Part shown: positions 53,910 through 61,741 of the stretch, in pieces
How the letters are laid out: the number at the start of each line of letters is the position of its first letter
How positions within the stretch are numbered: the first letter of the stretch is position 1
Source: JACKBC01 sp041391125
GTDB taxonomy: Bacteria; Chloroflexota; Anaerolineae; Caldilineales; Caldilineaceae
Assembly: GCA_041391125.1 (NCBI GenBank)
Contig: JAWKON010000012.1
Location: 106,826 to 170,825 of the forward strand
Direction of reading: 5' to 3'
DNA length: 64,000 bases
The notes under the pieces: generated by a model
What the model saw: only the letters and a program-made list of their open reading frames with translations
The model's database searches: none
Told to the model about the DNA's origin: nothing
Position numbers and translations under genes: made by a program

Positions 53910-55155
53910 TTGTCAGAGATTCCCCACACAAAGATTGGCAATAGGTATAACTTTTATACATTTTACGCAACGTGGTCGCCCCATCCACTGAACCGGACAC
54001 CAGGTAGGTTCCGCGTGGGCTAAACGCAATTGATGTGATGGGGCTTTGGCCGCCCAGCAGCGATTCTAGCGGTTCGCGCGTCAGTAGGTTCCAGGTGTAA
54101 ATGGTATTGTTGCTGGAAGCGGCGGCGGCTAATTGGCCCGATGGATGGACGGCTACGCTGACCAATGCGCCGGTTGTGGCTGGGTCTGTAAACAGATATT
54201 GGGCGGTGGCCTGTTGCGGATTCCAAAGCAACGCCGTTTTGTCATACGAAACCGAAAGCACCTGGCGGTCTGCGGGCGTAAAGGCCACGCCGGAGACCCA
54301 ATCTGTATGTTCGCCCAGTGATGAGAGCATCTGCCGCGTTTGCAAATCCCACAAGATCACCTTGTTATCGCCGCCCGCCGACACGAGCTGCTGTGACAGC
54401 GGATCAATGGCCAGGCTGAAGAGTGGCCGATTGTGCTGCTGCAGCACGCCCATCTCGGCGCCGGTTTGGGCGTTCCAGAGTCGAATGGTTGTGTCGGCCG
54501 CGCCGGAAGCCAAGAGTGCGCCGTTGGGGCTGAAGGCCAGAGCGGACACTGTGTCCGTGTGCCCGGCCAACGTGGTGGTAACCTGCCCGGAGCCCACATC
54601 CCAAATCTTGATGGTGGCGTCGTTGGAGCCCGAGGCCAAGCGTTGGCCGTTCTGCGGGTCAAAGGCCAGGCTGGCCACAGGCCCGCTGTGATCTACCAGG
54701 AGCTGCACAGGGATCTGGCTGCCGCTGTTTAAGCCGGTAATATTCCACACCACAATCGCGCCATTTTCCAGCCCGGAAGCCACCAGCGTCTCGCTACTGT
54801 TTACCGCCACGCTGCGCACCGCGGCGTTGACGCTCATGGTAATCAACGGTGCGAACCGTTGGTTCCCCGGATTGGGGGTAGTCTGAATGGATATGCTGCG
54901 TGACAGCTCCTGGATGAGCGATTGCTGCCGATCTCGGCTCAGGCTGGAGGGCACAAAAACAGAAGTGGAAACCACGGCGTCTTCCGTAGCGCTAGGCACA
55001 GCCGTTTGGGCAGCCGCCGCATCGATATTCTGCGCATCGGAGGGTGCAGTCGCCCCGCGCAGATAGGGCAGAAATATGATGACGGCGATGAGCCCGGCCA
55101 CGACCAGCACGCCGCACGTCTGACGAATAGAGAATGGGTTTCTATCATTTTTCAT
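53905..55155 (-). CDS. Membrane-anchored WD40-repeat protein
   Basis: Protein of 416 residues from ATG 55155. One N-terminal membrane helix (GVLVVAGLIAVIIFLPYL) is followed by a Ser/Ala-rich stem of about 70 residues. Then come seven WD40 blades making one full propeller (VRSVAVNSSETLVASGLENG, LASGSNDATIKIWDVGSG, LLASGAADTTIRLWNAQTG, LVSAGGDNKVILWDLQTRQ and so on). It probably faces outside and serves in protein binding. The last 15 residues (KSYTYCQSLCGESLTR) are not WD40-like and run into the palindrome that holds the stop. Confidence 0.88.
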   Translation of the reverse strand: MKNDRNPFSIRQTCGVLVVAGLIAVIIFLPYLRGATAPSDAQNIDAAAAQTAVPSATEDAVVSTSVFVPSSLSRDRQQSLIQELSRSISIQTTPNPGNQRFAPLITMSVNAAVRSVAVNSSETLVASGLENGAIVVWNITGLNSGSQIPVQLLVDHSGPVASLAFDPQNGQRLASGSNDATIKIWDVGSGQVTTTLAGHTDTVSALAFSPNGALLASGAADTTIRLWNAQTGAEMGVLQQHNRPLFSLAIDPLSQQLVSAGGDNKVILWDLQTRQMLSSLGEHTDWVSGVAFTPADRQVLSVSYDKTALLWNPQQATAQYLFTDPATTGALVSVAVHPSGQLAAAASSNNTIYTWNLLTREPLESLLGGQSPITSIAFSPRGTYLVSGSVDGATTLRKMYKSYTYCQSLCGESLTR

Positions 55156-55185
55156 GGTCAAACCTTATGATTTCAAAATGGTTTA

Positions 55186-55220
55186 GTAACTACTCAGGTA
55201 TTCGAGGACTGAGTAGTTAC
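55186..55220. repeat. Short hairpin with family C outer arms
   Basis: Perfect 12-base arms GTAACTACTCAG / CTGAGTAGTTAC with an 11-base loop; the GTCGAAGG inner hairpin is absent. It lies between the WD40 and amt genes. Confidence 0.85.
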
Positions 55221-55233
55221 ATAATTTTCTAAA

Positions 55234-56628
55234 TCATGTTTCCGGGATCGGCTCAAACGGCGCTGCATGGGGGGATGGCGCCGGCGGTGGTGATGACGGC
55301 GGCTCGTTGGAGAGTGATTGCAAGATAAGTTCCTGGCGATAATTGGCCAGCAATTCTTCGAGCCCCGGGTATTCAGAGTAGTCTGGTTCGGCGCCCTGTT
55401 CGGAGATATTGAGGCCGATCTTCTCTTCTGCGGGCGTCACGCGCAGAGAAAAGAGCAGATCAACCAGCCCCACAAAGATGATCGTGGTGAGGAACGCCCA
55501 ACCGGCCGTGGCAAAAATGCCAATAAGCTGCACGCCAAACTGCAGCACAAAGTTCAGACCAGTCCCCAGGAATTGAGGGTCGCCAAAGAGCGCCACGGCC
55601 AGCGTACCCCACATACCGGCGCCCAGATGCACCGGCACCGCACCCACCGCGTCATCAATACCCAGCCGCAGCAGCCCCCAGTCAAAAAAGAGCATGACCC
55701 AGGCGCCGATAAAGCCGATGATCATAGCCGCTTGTGGATGCACGGCATGGGCGCTGGCCGTAATGGCCACTAGCCCGGCCAATGCCCCGTTGATCAGGTA
55801 ATCGGCTTCCACGGCGCCGCGGCTGGCCAAGATGCGGATGGGAAAGACGGCCAACATGCCGGCGGCGCCAGCCAATACGGTGTTGACCATGACAACGCTT
55901 ACGCTGCCATTGGTCAACAAAGAGCTGCCGCCGTTGAAGCCAAACCAGCCAAACCAGAGAATAAAGGTACCTAGCGTGGCCAGCGGCAAATTGGCCTTGG
56001 CCAGTTGATTAGGCGCGCCATCCTTCTTAAAGCGATCTGTGCGCGGGCCGAGCACCACCAGCAGCGCCAGTGCCGACCAACCGCCCACGCTATGCACCAC
56101 CGTGGATCCGGCAAAATCCACAAATCCCAGCGCACCCAGCCAGCCTTCCGGGCGGCCAAAGAACATGCCGCCCCAAATCCAGTGGCCCACAAAGGGATAG
56201 ACAAAGGCCGAGACCACCATAGAGACAACCAGATAGCTTTCAAAGCGCATGCGCTCGGCGCTGGCCCCGGAAATAATGGTCACCGCTGTGCCGCAGAACA
56301 TGGCCTGGAAGAGGAAAAACGTGGGCAAACTGATGGCGGAACCCTGTGCTGCGGTCATCGGCATATTGAGCAGATCTGGTGAGAAAAAGGTGGAGCCCAT
56401 AATGCCGCCACTGGTCAAACCGTGCATAATGCCAAAACCGAAGAGCCAATAAAGCACGACCGCCACCGCAAAATCGATCAAGTTTTTGGCCGCCACATTG
56501 ATATTGTTTTTACGCCGGGTCAGCCCCACCTCCAACGCCAAAAAGCCGGCCTGCATAAAGAAGACCAGGGCCGCGGCCACCAGAATCCAGCTCGTGTTGA
56601 TCAGCTCGATCATTTGCGCTGTTTCCAT
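55234..56628 (-). CDS. amt: Ammonium transporter (Amt family)
   Basis: Eleven-helix inner-membrane ammonium channel of 464 residues from ATG 56628 (AAAGGG upstream). Family motifs include ALVFFMQAGFLALEVGLTR and the twin pore histidines in DFAGSTVVHSVGGWSAL and VGAVPVHLGAGMWGTLA, with FGWFGFNGGSSL between them. The cytoplasmic C-terminus is extended by about 60 residues, ending Pro-rich (PPSSPPPAPSPHAAP). No glnK gene is adjacent, which is less usual. Confidence 0.95.
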   Translation of the reverse strand: METAQMIELINTSWILVAAALVFFMQAGFLALEVGLTRRKNNINVAAKNLIDFAVAVVLYWLFGFGIMHGLTSGGIMGSTFFSPDLLNMPMTAAQGSAISLPTFFLFQAMFCGTAVTIISGASAERMRFESYLVVSMVVSAFVYPFVGHWIWGGMFFGRPEGWLGALGFVDFAGSTVVHSVGGWSALALLVVLGPRTDRFKKDGAPNQLAKANLPLATLGTFILWFGWFGFNGGSSLLTNGSVSVVMVNTVLAGAAGMLAVFPIRILASRGAVEADYLINGALAGLVAITASAHAVHPQAAMIIGFIGAWVMLFFDWGLLRLGIDDAVGAVPVHLGAGMWGTLAVALFGDPQFLGTGLNFVLQFGVQLIGIFATAGWAFLTTIIFVGLVDLLFSLRVTPAEEKIGLNISEQGAEPDYSEYPGLEELLANYRQELILQSLSNEPPSSPPPAPSPHAAPFEPIPET

Positions 56629-56854
56629 TGATTTACCCTTTCTGTACAAAAAACACGATACGATATATTGATTCAAGGGGACTCCGCCCTTCTATGCCGC
56701 GGTGGAGATGAAACCCGCGGCCAGTCACCCGGCCTGGAAGGTCACCAGTAAATTTAGCCCAGGCAACGTGATCTAGAATCAGCAGATTTCATTCAGCCCT
56801 GTGCATAGTGAGGAGGAGCCGAATGGGAATATACAGCCAACAGTTTGCAAAAGT

Positions 56855-56936
56855 GTAATTGTTCACTCCCTCTCGTTGGCTGAGCCTGTCGAAGCCAACG
56901 GCCCCCTTCGACAGGCTCAGGGGGCTGAACAATTAC
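56855..56936. repeat. Inverted repeat, family C, copy 5
   Basis: Perfect outer arms GTAATTGTTCA / TGAACAATTAC enclose GTTGGCTGAGCCTGTCGAAG and CTTCGACAGGCTCAG. The rest of the 56629-57313 gap (685 bases) shows no gene; it is AT-rich beyond 57000. Confidence 0.88.
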
Positions 56937-57313
56937 GAAAAAGTTCTCTATTCAGTTTGACGAACAAACATTGGGTTGAAGAAACTGCAATGATGTGGAA
57001 TTAACGGGTTACGCAAATTCGAGGCGCACACATAGACCGCTGGGTCCAATAACGAGGATGAATGGATGATGCTTGTGAAACAGCTCGCAAAAACTGCCGT
57101 AACGTTACACAATATAACACATTTTATCCGATTAAATCTTTCAATTACCTGAAAATTTTGCTCGTTATCAATCAATCAATTTACAAAACAGGTGACTTTT
57201 CTTATTGTGACCATACAACTTCCTGAGATTACGTTCTCATTGTTGTAGAAGAGTTTTGTTGCCTTAAATAAATTTCAGTTGTTGGCAGAAGATCATATAT
57301 AGCCTACAGCTTT

Positions 57314-58502
57314 TTATCTCACCTTCTGAAACGTAATTTCGTACGAAAAATGGACCGCCTGAATGGGCCACTGGCACTTAATTTCCAGCGTGGGGCATAC
57401 GCCATACTCGTAATTCTCGTCGCCCAGCTTGCCCACAATGTCGGGCAGGTGGGGGAAGGCCAGCCCCATCTGGTTGGAGACCTGGCTGGTGACTGGGCCG
57501 GACGGGTCTGAGACAACGGTGAGCTTAAAGGGCTCGTAAAACATGGTGATCTCGGCTTTGCCCGGGCCTTTGCCGCCGGTCACCACTTCCCCTTTTTCAC
57601 CCACCAAATTGCGCACCATCGCACCATCCACGCCATTACCATTTTGATCCAGCACCGTCACCAAAATATAGTGCAGCGATTGCGGGCTGCGGATGCCACC
57701 GTTGTTTTCATCCAACCCCAACACGTGCAGATTCACCACTTGATACTGGGCGTTGGGGTCAAAATTGCCTGCGCTGGAGGCATTCGGATCATAGGGCGCG
57801 GCCGGTGCAGGCGCTTCCGCCGCCGGCGGTTGATCGGCCGGCGCGGGCTGTTCGACTGCGGGCTGTTCAGCGACCGGTGCAGCAGTGGGCGGCTGCGGAA
57901 TGTCGACAGCCACCGCAATCGACTCGGCATTTTCCACCCGCGCCAGTGGACCATAGATCCAGACCTGCTGTTCATTCACGCAGCAAACCTGCCACCAATC
58001 CCCAGCATCATTCTTGGCCAGCAGCTCGAAGGCCTCGCCCTGATTGGCCGCGCCGGCCAGATCGTATTCGGTGCCAGGGCCGCTGCGCACGTTGATGGCT
58101 TCCGCCTCCGCAACCCAAAGCGCGGCTCCGGCGTTGGCGGCGCGCAGGCGTATCGGTGGCCGGAATGGCCTCGGTCTGCACCGTGCTGGGGCTGGAGGAC
58201 TGAGTTTGGGTCAGCAGGAAAGCGGCGGCATCGGCGGACGGCGTCGGCGCAATGGCAATGGCCATCCCTTCCGGCGTCGATGTATCTGGCGCTACGGTCG
58301 GCACCACCGGTGTGGGCGTCAGGGTAAAAGTGGGGACGGCGGCCCGCAGCGAAGTTGTCGCTGTGGGCGTGGGTTCGCTGGGGCCGAAGATGGCGCCGCA
58401 GCCGGTGAGGAGGAGGGCGAGGAGAAGGTATTGCGTGTTGCGTATTGCGTGAGCGCCGTATTGATCTTTTATCGTGACAAGATACTTAACTGGTTCACGC
58501 AC
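57314..58502 (-). CDS. Lipoprotein with bacterial SH3 domain, one frameshift
   Basis: About 395 residues when joined. The lipobox LLLALLLTGC sits about residues 26-35 from GTG 58502, followed by a Thr/Pro-rich stretch. The frame breaks at about 58110-58140. The second part has an SH3_3 domain (VRSGPGTEYDLAGAANQGE ... WWQVCCVNEQQVWIYG), another Pro/Ala linker (about 60 residues), and a C-terminal beta domain (VNLHVLGLDENNGGIRSPQS to HFSYEITFQKVR). The first 25 residues, before the lipobox, are encoded by an inverted repeat (58430-58517), so the original start may have been displaced. Likely a cell-surface protein. Confidence 0.78.
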
Positions 58503-58517
58503 TACGTAACACGCAAT
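58430..58517. repeat. Inverted repeat, family A, copy 2, overlapping the lipoprotein 5' end
   Basis: ATTGCGTGTTGCGTATTGCG on the left faces CGCACTACGTAACACGCAAT on the right. The loop resembles the loop at 19054 when read on the minus strand (CCAGTTAAGTATCTTGTCAC). Confidence 0.85.
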
Positions 58518-58706
58518 TATATGTTTTAGGATCTCTTTTTGTATTTTGACGCATATCGATTTTTCTTCTAGTAGGCGAGTAAGCTGGGTTCAGTTCTTTG
58601 CCTAGAAAGCCCAGGAATTATATCATATTGCATGAAAAATAAATTGTCTATCCTGATGAGTCTATATACCATATGACGTTAATCTATCATCCCACCAATA
58701 GAATTT

Positions 58707-59373
58707 GTGCCGCCGTGGCGTTCCATCAATGTGGATGAAGTTTTCGGATTTTTAACTCGACAATTACGCAAAGAAGTGACAACTGGTGCCTTTGTCCGAG
58801 ATAGACTGTATAGCCATCGCGACGGGATGACGACGATGACGATATTTTCCTTAAAATCAGAATCCCCAAGACTAGCGGTTGTCCATTTTAACATACCAAA
58901 CCAATGCGACTTCGCCCAATCTATATCCTTATACGGTGATCTATGAGTCTATTGGGGATTGTGTTACCGAATGCATGTCTGAAGATATTCAATATTATGC
59001 CCCAGTGAATCACCAGTAGGGTATATATATGGCCGTGACGCTATCTACTTAGATGAAATTCAATATGATTATTCTGCCAGTGCGATTCGCGAAAGGCGAA
59101 ATTATGGGACGGCTTACAAGCAGACCCGTAGAACATGCTTTTCCATTCACACTATCATTTCATAAAATATTAGCATTCAAAATCATAGCGCTAGACTCCT
59201 GGGACTATCAGTCAACCAGCAGCTTTGACCAAAAAGTTATCAACTCGCAGTGGTGCAAACAACTACAAGGACAAGAGCCATCAGAAGTATCAACAGACTA
59301 TATTCATTATCTTGTACAGACGTACGATGATGTAATTGAAGTCGTGTGCAGCAAATATTTGCTTGAAAATTGA
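58707..59373 (+). pseudogene. AT-rich broken coding region, unknown
   Basis: Two open frames, 58707-58946 (79 residues, SINVDEVFGFLTRQLRKEVT) and 59053-59373 (106 residues, with KIIALDSWDYQSTSSFDQ and STDYIHYLVQTYDDVIEVV), with protein-like stretches in other frames between them (YGRDAIYLDEIQYDYSASA). They may be pieces of one frameshifted gene of about 220 residues. Base composition is clearly more AT-rich than the neighbours. No family recognised. Confidence 0.4.
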
Positions 59374-59455
59374 CTAACTCGGACATTGTTTCCCCTGAAA
59401 AGGATGGGAGGAAATAGATGTTGAATGCTGGAACCGTCACCTTTAGGGAGTTTAT

Positions 59456-59939
59456 GATGGATGAACGACTACCGCTAACAGCCATTCCAGATGCGGTGCT
59501 GGAATTTCTGCGTGGGCGTGAGGATGTCATTGTGTTTGGTGCCGCAGACCGTCAATGCCTATGTGAACGAGCCGCATGACGCAAGATATCGATCTAATTT
59601 CGATTGATGCAGAAGCATTTGCCAACGAACTGCGTGAATATCTCCATCAGCGTTTTCATATTGCCGTGCGCATCAAACAGGTCATGTCTTCGTGGTTTGC
59701 GCATATTTCGGGTGCAAAAAGGAAGGCAATCGGCATTTAGTGGTTATTCGCGCGGTCGAAAAATTACCTACCTCGAACGCATTGCGGATGTGCTGGTCAT
59801 GTCACCCGCCGAATTGATTGCCAGCAAAGTGATTTCATATTACCAGCGCCGTGGCCGCCCCAAATCGGGTACAGATTGGCGGGATATTGCGCTTTGCACA
59901 ACTGAATTTCCAAACTTAAAAGAGAAGGGCTTGTCGTAG
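59456..59939 (+). pseudogene. Nucleotidyltransferase-like (AbiEii/DUF1814-type) remnant, several frameshifts
   Basis: GGGAG lies before ATG 59456/59459. Protein-like blocks occur in order but in different frames: RLPLTAIPDAVLEFLRGRED, VNAYVNEPRMTQDIDLISID (a TxDIDL nucleotidyltransferase signature), ANELREYLHQRFHIAVRIKQ, KEGNRHLVVIRAVEKLP and VLVMSPAELIASKVISYYQR. Together they resemble the nucleotidyltransferase half of AbiE-type or related toxin systems, about 160 residues. At least three indels are needed. No antitoxin partner is seen. Confidence 0.6.
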
Positions 59940-60040
59940 ATCATCTAAAGCAGCCCATGCAAGAGACATGATATTAATGTATGGTATGATTTAGTCGATC
60001 TGAAATTTCGCCCGAGGAAGAAGATGAGGAGTTCTAACCC

Positions 60041-61172
60041 ATGATCGAAACACGTGTTGTCTATTTGGAGCCGGGCAAGCTGACCGTGGACAAGCTGACG
60101 CTGCCCAGCCTCAAGCCCACGCAGGTGCTGGTCAAGACGCATCAGGCGTCGGTGTGCGGGTCGGAGCGCTATTTTTACCGCGGCATCAACGTGCGCCCGC
60201 AGGACGAGAAGCGTGGCGGTTCCGAGTGCAATTAGACGAGGCGCCCAAAGACAGCCATGCCCACGCCTATCCCTTGGGGCCGCTGGGCCACGAAGGCGGC
60301 GGTGAAATTGTGGAGATGGGCAGCGGCGTGGAGGAATATTTGGGCGGCGGCACGGTGCGTATCGGCGACCGCGTGGGCAGCCTGATCTACCCCACTTTTA
60401 CCGACTACTGGGTCACCGACATCCGCCACATCCAGCCCATTCCGGCAGGTGTTTCCTACGAAGTGGGCTGCCTGTACGAGCCGCTGGGCTGCGCGGTGTG
60501 GGCGGCGCTGCACGCAGGCTTTAAGCTGGGCGACGTGGTGGCGGTCAATGGCGTGGGCTTTTTGCCGGCAACATTCTGCTGCAAGGGGCCACTCAAATCG
60601 GGCGCCTCCAAGGGGTGATTGCCATCGACATGGTGCAGGCCAAGCTGGACGTGGCCAAACAGCTCGGCGCCGACTATGTGATCAACGCCAGCCAGGTCGA
60701 CCCGGTGGCGGCCGTGGAAGAGATCACCAAGGGCGAAGGCGTAGATGTGGCGTGGAGGCGGTGGGCGGCGCCGGCGCCGGACTGGTGCAGGCGCTGGACA
60801 TGGTGGCGCACAACGGCACGCTGGCGCTCTATGGCGACAACTATGCGCCCATCCAAGAGTTCTGCTTCCACCGCTTTCACGAAGATGGGTTGGACGTGCG
60901 CAACCTGAACGCCGTCCACTACACGCCGCTGCGCTCCATCGAACACATGCGCGAAGCCTACCGCGTGGTCGAGCGCGGCGTCTTTGATCTGGACATTATC
61001 TTCAAGCACTCGGTCACCTATCGCCTGGACGATCTGCCCACCGTCTTCCAAAATGAAACGACCAAATCTGGGAGCAGCGGGGATCGCTCAAGACGATTAT
61101 TTTACCGTGAAGGGAGGGGATTGGGGTTGGGGTTCGGGAGTTAGGGACGGGGTTCATCGCCCTAACCCCTAA
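60041..61172 (+). CDS. Zinc-type medium-chain dehydrogenase, multiple frameshifts
   Basis: About 375 residues when joined. Blocks in order: VLVKTHQASVCGSERYFYRG (zinc Cys), PLGPLGHEGGGEIVEMGSGV (GHE motif), IPAGVSYEVGCLYEPLGCAV, GDVVAVNGVGF then a broken NAD loop with ILLQGATQIGAS, VIAIDMVQAKLDVAKQLGAD, VDVAVEAVGGAGAGLVQALD and VTYRLDDLPTVFQNET. This fits sorbitol/threonine dehydrogenase-like MDR enzymes; substrate unknown. Breaks are near 60222, 60565-60600, 60755 and 61070. The reading frame finally ends inside the inverted repeat at 61111, so the true stop is uncertain. Confidence 0.82.
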
Positions 61173-61203
61173 TCCCCGCTCTAATCCCACTCCCTAACCC
61201 CCT
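61111..61203. repeat. Inverted repeat, family D, copy 3
   Basis: GGAGGGGATTGGGGTTGGGG ... CCCTAACCCCTAATCCCCGC and CTAATCCCACTCCCTAACCC. The arm words match those at 31991 and 35661. Confidence 0.85.
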
Positions 61204-61215
61204 CAAGGAGAACCC

Positions 61216-61623
61216 ATGAACTTTGAAGAAGAATACCAAGACGTACTGCAAAACATCGAGTTCGCCATTATTTCGGTCTATCGTGAGCAGCCGGAGATGG
61301 TCGATTATGACGCGGAGAAGGCGCTCAACGGGCTGATTGAACTCTATACAGCCGAGGAGCGCGGTCGTGCGCCGCGCCCGCAGCGCAACCTGCAGGACGT
61401 CTCGCTGCTGGCGTATGAACGGACCAAAAGCATGTGCGAATGGCGGCTGGGGCTTGAGAATTGCATTTGATGTGGAAGACGACGAAGCGCCCCCTATGCC
61501 AGAGCCATCACCCTCACGGAGATGATCGCTGCCTCAAAGCGCATCCGCAAATCAGTTGAACGCTGGACCAAACGCGGCGGGCGGCAAGGCTATTTGAACT
61601 TTGTCGGCGAGTTTCTGCCCTGA
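61216..61623 (+). CDS. Hypothetical protein, two frameshifts
   Basis: About 135 residues when joined. A helical N-terminal part (NFEEEYQDVLQNIEFAIISV, DYDAEKALNGLIELYTAEER) reads to about 61450. It then changes frame to DVEDDEAPPMPEPSP, and again at about 61493 to AITLTEMIAASKRIRKSVER and RGGRQGYLNFVGEFLP. GGAG lies before the ATG. No family assigned. It precedes the VWA gene. Confidence 0.65.
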
Positions 61624-61727
61624 TGAATTGTAAATGGTAAATGGTGAATTGCTAATTGTGAATGAGAGAGTCGCGCGTAGCCGGCCTCATTCACAATTCA
61701 TAATTCACCATTTACAATTTACAATTC
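61624..61727. repeat. Inverted repeat, family E, copy 2
   Basis: TGAATTGTAAATGGTAAATG ... CATTTACAATTTACAATTC. The central GTAGCCGGCCTCATTCAC matches the loop of the copy at 2429. It ends 14 bases before the next start codon. Confidence 0.88.
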
Positions 61728-61741
61728 TGCCACTATTCACC

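Noticed and set aside
56629..57313. Hidden gene or RNA in the 685-base gap
   Set aside because: Apart from a family C repeat no open frame with a ribosome site or recognisable RNA structure is seen; short frames are AT-rich noise.
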